The notes under the pieces were generated by a model, which was not told the origin of the DNA, did not search any database, and saw nothing but the letters and a program-made list of their open reading frames with translations. This document shows, one piece after another, positions 45,007 to 55,000 of a stretch of 64,000 bases of DNA. Every line of letters begins with the position of its first letter. The stretch's first letter is position 1. The position numbers and the translations under genes are program-made. Source of the stretch: SZUA-22 sp963751695 (lineage in GTDB: Bacteria; Bacteroidota; Ignavibacteria; Ignavibacteriales; Melioribacteraceae); assembly GCA_963751695.1 (NCBI GenBank), contig CAVVVP010000001.1:124001-188000 (forward strand), given 5' to 3'.

Positions 45007-47871
45007 TTAAAGAGAACCAAAATTAACCTTAAGACCTAATTTTATTAATCTTGGAATTCCAAAGTTACCAGGATCTCGTTCTAAGCTCATATAATCGTCG
45101 ACCCAGTCTTGACCATTCTGAGCTGAAAGAGTTTTTCCATTTTCTGTTGCTAAATAATCAGTAGTGTAAGCAGATCCTGTAGATCTCCAAACTCGAATTT
45201 CATTAACTGTGTTAAGTAGATTTTCTATCCAAACATAAGGTGTAATCAAAGTACTAGATCCAAGTGCAAAAGATTTTTCTAATTTGAAATCTACTCTAAA
45301 GGTTCCAGGACCAAATGTTGAATTTACATACCCTTTAGTGTTACCCCAGTTCGTATAGTTATCTAACAAGTTCTGGGTGTCTAGAGGTGTATAAGGCCGT
45401 CCGCTAGCAAATGAAATCAAGAAATTTGCACCTAGCATTTCTGCCCAACCTAAATCACCCTTAGGTATATAGAAATCTAAAATTAAAACTCCTGTATGTC
45501 TTTGGTCAAAATCTAGTGGAGCAATAACCTTAGGAACTTCTCCATCTTCATTTCTAAATGCAGCTACATAAGATGAGTTTGTGGAAGAACCTGTACCTTC
45601 AGCAATAGAAAAAGTGTAATCAAGAGAAAGTGTAACATAACTAGTTCTGGATACATCAAGAGAAAAAGCAAATCCTTTAACTGTTCCAAAATCTTGATTA
45701 GTAGGTGAATAATACTGAAGTCTCTCACCACCGGGTTCTCTATAATAGTTTACAACACCTTGATTAGCTAGTCCTAAAGTGTTTTTATAAAAAGCTGTTA
45801 AATTTAAAGCTGCTACACCACCGAGAACTTGTCTAAAACCAACCTCATAAGAAGTGGTTACCTCACTTTCTATATATCCTGTTGATAATCTGTAGTCCGA
45901 ATCACTTTTAAGATCTGAAATCTGTCTAGCAAAGGAATAGACGTCAATTAAGCGAGGGTTCTGAACAAATTTTCCATACTGCGCATGAAAAACTGTTGTT
46001 TCAGTTACAGGGAAACCTAATCCGATTCTCGGAGATATATGAAATTCAGATTCTTTCGTAGTAAAATCATCTGGATCATAATTACTTGGATCTGATCCAC
46101 CGCTATAAGGATTTTCAGGATCTTTTAATATTTCTGCTTTTGAATCAAAATAGTCGAATCTTAATCCTAAGTTTAACACAATATCTTCAAGTTCGAAACG
46201 ATCCTGAACATATGCATATCCTAAAAATGGATTATTTGCAGGCATATCGGTTCCAACATCACCATCTTTGTTTCCATAGAGATCATAACCATATCTGAAT
46301 GGTCTTTCTCTTTCATATCTTTCCAATTTAGTTTTTGCTTCTATAAAAGTCGTGTCGTTACTCCAATAACCAGCGTTATTTTGAGCTAACGAGACAGGAC
46401 TCATTGAATAGTATCTTTGATTACCGTATGTTAAACCTAAGCCTGCTTCAACTAAGTGTTCCTCAATCTGAGAGGTAAAGTTTAAATCTCCAGTGAACTT
46501 ATCATTTTCAATTTTTCTGTAATAATCATCAACCCGACCATATACTTCGAAAATTCCAACTTCATCCTGAGCTAATGCAGCCTGATCAGCTTGTCTAGGG
46601 ATCCAAGGGTTAAGAATAGTATCACCATAAGCTTCAATATCATTAAAAAATACACCATCACCCTCTTCTTGAGAATACTTTTGATAACCAACTATCAAGT
46701 TCCAGAATGAAGAAGAACCAAGATTTTGAGATATTTTTGCATTTAATGCAATATTATCTTTAAGCCTTCTAGGATTATGCTGAGAATTATTTTTTTGTTT
46801 ATAATAATCACTAGCAGTTAGATTGCTAGAAAATAATCTTGAATCCCAATCATTATAATTTCCACCAATCTGAAGGTTAAATCCAGCGCCAAGATTAAAG
46901 TACATTCTTGCTGACATTCTCCACACAGCATCAGTGTTATTTTCTTTAATATCAGAAGACTTATTTATTGAATTAAAGTTCAATCCATTTGCAGCTGGTT
47001 CTCCATCTCTAAACCATCCTCTTTCACCAGAAACGAAGAAGGTAATATCTTTGTTACCAGGAATTAGGGGTCCACCAACAGCTAATGTATATAAGTTATA
47101 TCCATAAGGATCTGTAAATTCAGAAGTTAAAGCATCACCAAAGATTGTATATCTGGGAGTACCAGATTTTGTAGTAACATTCACAATACCAGATTGTGCT
47201 TGTCCATATTTGGCTTCGTAACCACCAACCTGAAAAGAAATCTGATCTATTGCAGCATTACTAACCTGCGATTGATTTACTCCATACATCTGATCGTTTT
47301 GCACAACACCATCAACAACATAAACAACTTCGCCGCCACGACCACCACGTACGTTGATTTCCGCATTTCCTGCCTGACCACCGGAACCATCTTGTTTAAC
47401 AACACCGGCTTGTAAAGAAACAAAATTTTCAACACCCTTTACTGGAAGTCGCGCAATTGCATCGGAGTCAACAACTTTTACTGTGTTTGTTGATTTGGCT
47501 TCGAAAAACTTTTCGTCTGTTACAACGATCTCCTCCATCGCTATTCCAGGGGATAGAGTTTCATTCAATTCGTAGGTAATACCACCAACAATTCTAACAT
47601 CTTGCACTATTTTCGAACTATAGCCAACAAAACTAATTTGAACATCATACGTTCCCGACGTAACATTTAATATAAAGTAGTTACCATCGATATCGCATGC
47701 TGCCCCAAGTGAAGTATTCAATATTACCACGTTCGCACCTATCAGAGCTTCACCGGTTTCAGTGTCAGTAATCTTTCCAGCTAATTTTCCACTACTTACT
47801 TGAGCTAATAGAGATGAAGATAATAGTGCCGAGATGATTAGAAATATTGAAAAAGTAAAAAACTTTTTCAT
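45007..47871 (-). CDS. TonB-dependent outer-membrane receptor with CarboxypepD-reg domain
   Basis: 954 residues. Signal peptide residues 1-23. Residues about 25-115 are a carboxypeptidase regulatory-like beta sandwich (GKLAGKITDTETGEALIGANVVIL). The plug follows (about 118-245, NFVSLQAGVV to NVRGGRGGEVVYVVDGVVQND), then a 22-strand-type barrel ending LGLKVNFGSL. This is the SusC-like architecture that imports a large ligand using TonB energy, but there is no SusD next to it; the giant secreted protein follows instead, 2 bases on. Ligand unknown. Confidence 0.9.
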   Translation of the reverse strand: MKKFFTFSIFLIISALLSSSLLAQVSSGKLAGKITDTETGEALIGANVVILNTSLGAACDIDGNYFILNVTSGTYDVQISFVGYSSKIVQDVRIVGGITYELNETLSPGIAMEEIVVTDEKFFEAKSTNTVKVVDSDAIARLPVKGVENFVSLQAGVVKQDGSGGQAGNAEINVRGGRGGEVVYVVDGVVQNDQMYGVNQSQVSNAAIDQISFQVGGYEAKYGQAQSGIVNVTTKSGTPRYTIFGDALTSEFTDPYGYNLYTLAVGGPLIPGNKDITFFVSGERGWFRDGEPAANGLNFNSINKSSDIKENNTDAVWRMSARMYFNLGAGFNLQIGGNYNDWDSRLFSSNLTASDYYKQKNNSQHNPRRLKDNIALNAKISQNLGSSSFWNLIVGYQKYSQEEGDGVFFNDIEAYGDTILNPWIPRQADQAALAQDEVGIFEVYGRVDDYYRKIENDKFTGDLNFTSQIEEHLVEAGLGLTYGNQRYYSMSPVSLAQNNAGYWSNDTTFIEAKTKLERYERERPFRYGYDLYGNKDGDVGTDMPANNPFLGYAYVQDRFELEDIVLNLGLRFDYFDSKAEILKDPENPYSGGSDPSNYDPDDFTTKESEFHISPRIGLGFPVTETTVFHAQYGKFVQNPRLIDVYSFARQISDLKSDSDYRLSTGYIESEVTTSYEVGFRQVLGGVAALNLTAFYKNTLGLANQGVVNYYREPGGERLQYYSPTNQDFGTVKGFAFSLDVSRTSYVTLSLDYTFSIAEGTGSSTNSSYVAAFRNEDGEVPKVIAPLDFDQRHTGVLILDFYIPKGDLGWAEMLGANFLISFASGRPYTPLDTQNLLDNYTNWGNTKGYVNSTFGPGTFRVDFKLEKSFALGSSTLITPYVWIENLLNTVNEIRVWRSTGSAYTTDYLATENGKTLSAQNGQDWVDDYMSLERDPGNFGIPRLIKLGLKVNFGSL

Positions 47872-47961
47872 ATCTACTCCAAATTTATTTTAATAAAAAC
47901 ATTTTATTCTGTCTATGCTGAGTACCTTCAATTCAAGTCCTTTTTATCCTTAAATATGAAA

Positions 47962-47992
47962 AATAGTTTCCCCTTGTTCAGGGGAAACTATT
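47962..47992 (-). terminator. intrinsic terminator after the T9SS cargo gene
   Basis: Thirteen-base stem (47962-47974 with 47980-47992, loop 5), with U-rich sequence following on the minus strand. It lies about 20 bases after the cargo gene's stop and before the TonB receptor gene. Confidence 0.8.
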
Positions 47993-48013
47993 AAATTCAG
48001 CAAACAAACAAAA

Positions 48014-50302
48014 TTACTTAATAAGCATCATTTTCTTTGTGCTTGTAAACTGTCCGGCTTTAATTGTATAGAAATATACACCAGATGATAAGCTGCTTGC
48101 GTTGAAGTTAACTTCATGTGTTCCAGCAGTTCTAACTCCGTTCATAAGAGTAGCAACTTCTTGACCCAATAAATTGAATACTTTAAGAGTAACATCTGCT
48201 TGCTCTGGAATTGCAAAAGAAATTACAGTTGTTGGGTTGAATGGGTTAGGATAGTTTTGTGATAGTGCATAAGCTTCTGGTAAAGTACCAGTTTCTTCAA
48301 CACCAACTACGTCAGCTCCAAACCATTGAACAGCATAAGTTGTAGGAGATTTTTCACTAAATCCCCACCAGTAGTAATCTGGACTTGAGTCTAATGCCAA
48401 AGGATCAAGTGCCATAAAAGCAACTTTGTTTCCCGCATCTAATATATTACTCACAGCAACGTTAACTTCTTGAACAGCAGGAGCACCAGCAATACCTCTG
48501 GTTTCACCAGTCATAAATACATCAGCGCCGTCAACTACGTCAAAACCATCGTGCCAGTTATCTACACCTAATTCGTATGTAGGATCGTACTGTAATGAAT
48601 CTGTTGGATTTGCGTTAAAAGCTGCATATAACATAGCACCTAATGTAACATCAAGAACTGTAACTTTTGAAGGAAGAGCTTGTCCAGCAGTACCATCATA
48701 GCTAACGTCGTTATAACTATATGTTACACCAAACATATCATATTCAAAATCACCTTCCGCGAAAGCTTGATCAGCGTATCCTCTATCCCATCCAAGATAC
48801 TCATCACCGCATAAGAAGTAATTACGTGTAGGATCAGCGTCTAACCATGCTCTAATTGCATCGTCATTTCTGTCGTTTGGTCCGCCTTGAGTAATTTCAA
48901 AAACGTTATCGTAGTTCTCTAATAATTCAGCTGTTAACGCACCAAAATTCCATGAGTCATAATCCCATGCATAGAAAGCAGAATCTTGACCAAAGTAGTA
49001 TGCATCTGGATAGCCAATAGAACCATTGATTGCAACTAAGTTTCTTTCAACAGGCAGATAAATTCTATAAGTGATGTCTCTTGCCCATCTTGTGACTAAT
49101 CCACCAACATCAGTTGCAACAATAGTATATGTAACAACTGTACCTGGTTGTTGACCAGGAATTGTAGCTTCCCATGTGTCGCCACCAGTGTTAGTCATAG
49201 CATAAGGAACTTCTTCACCACCGTCAATTGCTACGTGCAAATTAGCTCCAGCAACACCCGCAGCTCCGCCACCAGGATTTTCATCAGTGATAGTAGCAGT
49301 AACAACTCTATCTTCAGTAGAAAGTGTAGTACCTAATTCTGTAACGTCAGCAACAGCAGGAGGTGTGTCGCCAGTAATATCAACAGCAACTACAAAATCC
49401 CAAGTATATAATCTAACCCACCAGCCTGGATCACCAGTACCAGCAGGACCTATAACAAGTCGACCAGCTTCGTAGAATTTCCAGGTAGGTACTCCAATTG
49501 TATTGTCTGACCAGAAACCAATTCTGTCACCTTCTAATACAGTACCATCGTGTATAGCAACAACAGCGAATACTTCGCCAGCTTTAACATCAACGTTACC
49601 TAAACCAGTATCGTCAAATACTAACCAGTTGTAAACAGGATCAGCTAAATCTGAAGCCACAGCGGTTGTTGGCCAACCAAAACCACCATCAGACCATAAG
49701 TCATAATCCCATGTGTTAGCAGCTGGATCAGCAGCATCTGTCCATGGAGGTAATGTTTTAGCAGCGCCCTCAATTGAAACCCAAGGTTCAGTTGCTTCTT
49801 CACCAAAAGGATCAACTTCGTTGAAGCCGTCACCAGTTGAAGGATAGTATCCTTGATATTCAGCAGCAGCATAATTTTTTAATTCGTCTGCAGTCCAGTT
49901 CAATTTAATAAGTCTTAAACTAACTGTTGCATTTGATGAACCTTCAGCATCAGAACATGTGTAACCAATACCTTGAATGGTCATATCTGCAACTGCTTCG
50001 AACCATGTGAACATAACATCTTGGCCATTGAAACCAAAATTTGTGTTCCAAGCACCACCGAGGTCTCGGTAGTTAACTGTATCTAATTTTCCAGCAGCAT
50101 CCACACCCATAGGTGAAAAAACAGATTTTGCTTGAACATCATTGAAATTTGTGATCTTAGTTACCTTAATAGCTTCTTTAAGGTTTCTTGCTTTCATCAA
50201 ATCAATGATTTCGCCATTTTGTTTTAGAACAGCACTGTTTTGTGCAAAGGCGAGACTTGCAAAAGCAAGTAGGATTGAAATTGTAAATAGTTTTTTAAAC
50301 AT
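48014..50302 (-). CDS. T9SS type A sorting-domain protein, probably abundant surface cargo
   Basis: 762 residues. Signal peptide residues 1-20 (ending AFAQN). An Ig-like domain is centred near residue 370 (VVTATITDENPGGGAAG to VVTYTIVATDVGG). The last 85 residues are a canonical sorting domain: LSQNYPNPFNPTTVISFAIP, LKVFNLLGQEVATLM, SGVYFYTIKAG, STKKMMLIK. No enzyme family was recognised; the N-terminal 200 residues look like a beta-rich binding module. The base composition is visibly higher in G+C, with more GCN and GGN codons than its neighbours, as in highly expressed genes. It is its own transcription unit, ended by a terminator. Confidence 0.85.
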   Translation of the reverse strand: MFKKLFTISILLAFASLAFAQNSAVLKQNGEIIDLMKARNLKEAIKVTKITNFNDVQAKSVFSPMGVDAAGKLDTVNYRDLGGAWNTNFGFNGQDVMFTWFEAVADMTIQGIGYTCSDAEGSSNATVSLRLIKLNWTADELKNYAAAEYQGYYPSTGDGFNEVDPFGEEATEPWVSIEGAAKTLPPWTDAADPAANTWDYDLWSDGGFGWPTTAVASDLADPVYNWLVFDDTGLGNVDVKAGEVFAVVAIHDGTVLEGDRIGFWSDNTIGVPTWKFYEAGRLVIGPAGTGDPGWWVRLYTWDFVVAVDITGDTPPAVADVTELGTTLSTEDRVVTATITDENPGGGAAGVAGANLHVAIDGGEEVPYAMTNTGGDTWEATIPGQQPGTVVTYTIVATDVGGLVTRWARDITYRIYLPVERNLVAINGSIGYPDAYYFGQDSAFYAWDYDSWNFGALTAELLENYDNVFEITQGGPNDRNDDAIRAWLDADPTRNYFLCGDEYLGWDRGYADQAFAEGDFEYDMFGVTYSYNDVSYDGTAGQALPSKVTVLDVTLGAMLYAAFNANPTDSLQYDPTYELGVDNWHDGFDVVDGADVFMTGETRGIAGAPAVQEVNVAVSNILDAGNKVAFMALDPLALDSSPDYYWWGFSEKSPTTYAVQWFGADVVGVEETGTLPEAYALSQNYPNPFNPTTVISFAIPEQADVTLKVFNLLGQEVATLMNGVRTAGTHEVNFNASSLSSGVYFYTIKAGQFTSTKKMMLIK

Positions 50303-50787
50303 AGGTTTCTCCCAGTTTATTAATGAATAGTGAATTAATTGGTGTTTTTCTAAAAGTTGAACTTTTTAGTTTTATATTCGTCATAAGTTTGTGAGGTAGT
50401 AAAAATTTTTTCAAATATTATTCATATATATTAATTAATAATTCGTTATCCAAGCCAAAATACTATAATAGTACCTATTAGTCAAGTATGATTTCAAAGA
50501 ACTAAGGCAAATCTACGTGCCTAACCTAATACGTAATGGTGAAAATAATACTTCGGATTAGCTTTGTCAAGGTATTATTTTATCCCAACAAACAATTTAT
50601 ATGTTTAGGTTTTCGGTTAAAATCTAATAATTTAAAGTTAAACGAATTTATTGTATTCAAAATTTTGTATAGATATTAATTGGATTATATCCAACCATTT
50701 CCCAAGTTCTTTTTACACCAGTACTAGTGTACCTTTTGGGTCTACAATAAATTCTCACTTTTTTACTCTGACCAATAAAATGAATAT
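50303..50787. other. 485-base intergenic region upstream of the T9SS cargo gene
   Basis: No protein gene is supported. It must hold the promoter of the cargo gene (minus). Visible elements are a near-perfect inverted repeat around 50350-50369 (CTAAAAGTT/AACTTTTTAG), a 10-bp stem-loop at 50542-50581 that contains a TTGACA/TATTTT pair with 17-base spacing on the minus strand, and a nested imperfect stem-loop at 50701-50740 after trxA. Confidence 0.5.
50542..50581. promoter_or_regulatory. stem-loop overlapping a possible promoter
   Basis: AAAATAATAC (50542-50551) is exactly repeated in inverted form at 50572-50581, 20-base loop. On the minus strand the loop carries TTGACA and, 17 bases on, TATTTT, a plausible -35/-10 pair reading toward the cargo gene about 240 bases away. 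Either a promoter with an operator or a terminator-like hairpin. Confidence 0.3.
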
Positions 50788-51108
50788 TTATAATGCAGCA
50801 TCCAATTTTTCAACAAATGCTGTTTTTGGTAAAGCTCCAATAATTGTATCAACTACTTCACCATTTTTTATTAATAAAACTGTAGGAATGCTTCGCACAC
50901 CATATTTAATAGCTGTTTGCTGATTTGAATCTACATCAAGTTTTCCAACTTTTGCTTTACCATCATATTCTTCAGCAAGTTCTTCAACTATTGGAGCAAT
51001 CATTCTGCATGGTGCACACCAAGCCGCCCAAAAATCTACTAGAACTGGTTTATCTGATTGAATAACTTCTGATTCAAAGTTTTGATCTGTAATTTCAATT
51101 GGCTTCAT
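50788..51108 (-). CDS. trxA: thioredoxin
   Basis: 106 residues from the ATG at 51108, which has AGGAG before it; an upstream in-frame ATG would put the start inside the SDR gene. Redox motif WCAPC (canonical WCGPC), VLVDFWAAW before it and YGVRSIPTVLLIKNGE with the cis-Pro after it. Cytoplasmic disulfide reductase. Encoded right after the SDR gene. Confidence 0.95.
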   Translation of the reverse strand: MKPIEITDQNFESEVIQSDKPVLVDFWAAWCAPCRMIAPIVEELAEEYDGKAKVGKLDVDSNQQTAIKYGVRSIPTVLLIKNGEVVDTIIGALPKTAFVEKLDAAL

Positions 51109-51133
51109 ATAATTTACTCTCCTTTTATTCTCT

Positions 51134-51958
51134 TTATGGGATGGGTCTTGAAATGGTTTCACCTGTGTAGTTAACTATGTATTCCCCACCATCAACCTGT
51201 AGTACGTTTCCTGATATCCAGTTTGCTTTATCTTCACATAACATCACAATTGCTTTTGCAACATCCATTGCTGTTGTTAATCTTCCACCTGGATTTTTTG
51301 CTTTTGCCGCATCCATCATATGATCATTTCCAGGAATTTTTCTTAATGCAGGTGTGTCAGTAACTCCAGCCATAATCGCATTAGCTGTAATTCCCATGTA
51401 ACCTAATTCCATAGATAGCTGTCTGATATGGGCTTCTAATGCTGCTTTAGCAGCAGAAACTGCTCCATAGGAAGGAAAAACCGTTTCAGAGCCTGCACTA
51501 GTTAATGCGAAGATTCTTCCTTTTTTTGCAAAAAGATCTCTCTGAATTAATCCTTGTGTCCAATAAACTAAAGAATGAGCCATAACATCGAGAGTCATTT
51601 CCATCTGAGCTTTTGAAACACAGTTGGTGGGATCTTTAGCAATAAACGGCTTTAGTGCTCCAAATGCTAATGAATGAATTAAAACATTAATATGCGGATG
51701 CTCTTTAGTAGCAAATCTTTCCTTTATCTCGTCAAGAATGTCGTTTCGTTTTAACTGATCTGCAGCATTCATATTGAAAAAGACAGCCTTTTGTCCTGTG
51801 CGCTCTATTTTCTTCATTATGCTTTTTACTTGAGGCATTGTACTTTGCCTATCAAGATGAACGCCCAATATATTATATCCGACCTTGGCTAATTCAACGG
51901 CAGAAGCTCCGCCGAATCCACTAGAGGCACCAAGTACCATAGCCCATTTCTTAACCAT
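51134..51958 (-). CDS. enoyl-ACP reductase-like short-chain dehydrogenase (FabI/FabL type)
   Basis: 274 residues. Rossmann start MVKKWAMVLGASSGFGGASAV, and a substrate domain with SYGAVSAAKAALE, in which Tyr and Lys are six residues apart (YX6K). That spacing marks enoyl-ACP reductases (FabI, FabL) rather than ordinary SDRs (YX3K). NAIMAGVTDTPALRKIPG and VLQVDGGEYIV are also FabI/FabL-like. It should reduce trans-2-enoyl-ACP with NAD(P)H in fatty acid elongation. It lies just after the dnaE terminator. Identity as the main FabI is likely but not certain. Confidence 0.75.
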   Translation of the reverse strand: MVKKWAMVLGASSGFGGASAVELAKVGYNILGVHLDRQSTMPQVKSIMKKIERTGQKAVFFNMNAADQLKRNDILDEIKERFATKEHPHINVLIHSLAFGALKPFIAKDPTNCVSKAQMEMTLDVMAHSLVYWTQGLIQRDLFAKKGRIFALTSAGSETVFPSYGAVSAAKAALEAHIRQLSMELGYMGITANAIMAGVTDTPALRKIPGNDHMMDAAKAKNPGGRLTTAMDVAKAIVMLCEDKANWISGNVLQVDGGEYIVNYTGETISRPIP

Positions 51959-51998
51959 ACTATATCCTTTACATTCTTTTTTAAGGTTACAAACCTAC

Positions 51999-52033
51999 AA
52001 AAAGTCCTATCCTAAATCAATTTTAGTTAGGAC
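51999..52033 (-). terminator. intrinsic terminator overlapping the dnaE stop
   Basis: GTCCTA (52004-52009) pairs with TAGGAC (52028-52033) and an inner AAAT/ATTT pair; five U follow on the minus strand. It ends dnaE and separates it from the SDR gene 41 bases on. Confidence 0.7.
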
Positions 52034-55000
52034 AGGTATTTGATTCCCGATTCTCCTAAAAGATTCACTAATTTGGATATTAAGATGTCAGATAATTCAA
52101 TTTTCTGATCTAAATAGAAGTCTCTAATTCCATTTTGCATCTTCGCACTTAAATATACTGGAATATTACCGTGGTGTTCACCAAGGATTTCATTAATTTT
52201 TGTAATTGTCTGGTTATCATGTTTCGACCCATCGGTGTAAAGAAGTAGTTTATTTGTAAGTTTACTTCTTACTTCGTTAAGTGGGTATGATTCTTCAGCG
52301 TGAAGTTTTATTGCATCTCCGCTGCTCTCAACCCTTCCTTTAACTAAAACGGTTGCTTCGGTTTGAATATGTGCCCCATATTCTTCATAGACTTTTGAGA
52401 ACATAAGGCATTCACATGATCCTCCGAAATCATCGATCTTAAAGAAACACATTGTCCTACCAGATCTGTCAATCTTTGTTCTGAAGTCGGTTACAACTCC
52501 AACAGCTATAACATTATCTTTTCCCTCAAATGTTTCGGGTTCACCAAGATGGACACCGGCAAATGATCTGTATTCAATTTCGAATTTTCTTAGTGGATGA
52601 TCAGAGAGATATACTCCGAGTGTTTCTCTTTCTTTTGCCAGCAGCACTCCAAAATCCCACGGCTCAATGTTTGGCAATTCTGGTTCTTTAATCTCCATCG
52701 ATTCATCACCAGCACCGAATAAGCTATTGCTCATTGATTCTCTGACTATTTGGTATCTTGATCCGTAATTCAATGCCTCTTCAATTACTGCAAAATTCTG
52801 AGCTCTTGTTCCACAGATCGAATCCATTCCACCCGCAAGAACCAAACCTTCTAAAACTCTTTTATTAACTATTCTTGTATCAACATTTGCACAAAGATCG
52901 AATATCGAATTAAAGTCACGCCCCAATTTTTCTCTTGCTTGTTTAAGTTCTTCAACTGCATTTGGTCCAACATTTTTAATGGCACTCATACCAAAAACGA
53001 TCTTACCATCATCCACGCTAAAAAACACAGAAGGTTTATTAACATTTGGTGGGAGAACTTCAACGCGCAATTTTCTGCAATCGTCCAGAAGCAATGTAAC
53101 TTTATTAGTGTTTCCAAATTCATTTGTAAGGTTAGCAGCCAAAAATTCCGGGAGGTAATTTGCTTTTAGATAAGATGTTTGATAAGCTACAAAACTGTAC
53201 GCAACAGCATGACTCTTATTAAATCCATAATTTGCAAATTTATCGATATGTACGAATATTTTTTCGGCTGCTTTTTCAGGAATATTGTTTTTAACAGCAC
53301 CCTCAACAAAAATTTTCTTTTGCTGAGCCATTGCTTCGAGGTTTTTCTTTCCCATTGCCCTTCTTAGAAGGTCTGCTTCAGCTAGTGACATCCCAGCAAC
53401 TTTATTTGCAATCTGGATAACTTGTTCTTGATAAACTATAATTCCGTAAGTTTCTTTTAAGATCGGTTCCAAGACTGGATGTATATATTCAACCGGTTTT
53501 CTTCCATGCTTTCGATCAATAAAGTCAGAGATAAACTCCATTGGTCCAGGTCGGTATAAGGCGTTCATTGCCGAAAGATCTTGTATACTTTGAGGTTTTA
53601 GATTTTTAAGGTATTCTTTCATTGCTGGTGATTCGAACTGAAATATTCCAGTAGTTTGACCTTTGCTGAAAAGTTCGTATGCTTTTGGATCGTGGTCTGG
53701 GATTGAATCAATTTCAATCTCGATACCTCGTGTTTCTTTAACTAAAGAAATTGTATCTCGGATAATTGTTAAGGTTCTCAGACCTAGAAAATCCATTTTT
53801 AGGATACCGGCATCATCCAGTTCTTTCATATTGAATTGTGTAACATATCCACCATCATTTCCAGCCCTCGCAAGAGGGACGAAATTGCTGACATCCCCAG
53901 GGGTAATTACAACACCAGCAGCATGCTTTGAAGCGTTGCGGTTCATTCCTTCAAGTATTCTTGCATAACGGATAAGTTCAACAATTTGAGTATCATTAGA
54001 CTCAATAACCCATTTTAGTTCCGAGACTTCTTTTAAAGCTTGATCAATTGTGTAAACCTTCCCAAACTTTGAAGGTATCCACTTCGTAATATTATTTACA
54101 GTACTTATCGGAATTTTGAGAACTCTGGCAACATCTCTTAACACTGCCTTTGATGAGAGTCTATTGAATGTAACGATTTGAGCGACAGAATTTTCGCCGT
54201 ACCTTTCTTTGGTATAATCAATTACTTCTTCTCTTTGATCGTCAGCAAAATCAACATCAATGTCGGGCATCGATTGGCGAGCTGGATTTAGAAAACGCTC
54301 AAAGAGCAGATCATAGTGGAGCGGATCAACATTTGTAATACCTAGAGCATAAGCAACTAGACTTCCTGCAGCACTACCTCTGCCTGGACCTACAGGTATT
54401 CCATTTTTCTTTGCAGCATTAATAAAATCCTGAGTGATCAAGAAATAACCTGAATAACCCATAGATTTGATTACGTCAACTTCATAGTTAAATCTATCTT
54501 CAATATCTTTGTTCATCGTTTTAAACCTCTTATCAAGACCATCCTTGGCCAGTTGCTCGAAGTATTCATCAAGATTCTTTGCTTTAGATTCTTCTGGAAT
54601 TGGAAAGATGGGATAGTGGAACCGTTCGAAATCTAAATTTACATTACACTTCTCGGATATCTCTTGTGTACTTTCAATTGCACCATCATAGTTTTTAAAC
54701 AGATCGACCATCTCATCAGAAGACTTAAAATAAACTTGATCAGTACGGTAGCGCAAGTCTTTGTAATCAGTGTTACCTTTTTTATCTCCCAAGAGAAGTA
54801 AGATATTATGCGCAATTGAGTGTTCTTGTTCAATGTAATGGATGTCATTCGTACCGACTAACTTAATGCCTAACTCCTTTGAGAGCTTCGGCATACCTTG
54901 AAGAATGATCTGATCATTTTCCAGACCATGATCTTGGATTTCAAGATAAAAATCATCGCCAAAAAGTTCTTTATACTGAATTGCAACTTTTCGAGCTTTC

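Noticed and set aside
50651..50923. Plus-strand 90-codon frame overlapping the trxA end
   Set aside because: Half of it is antisense to trxA, with no ribosome-binding site or protein-like pattern.
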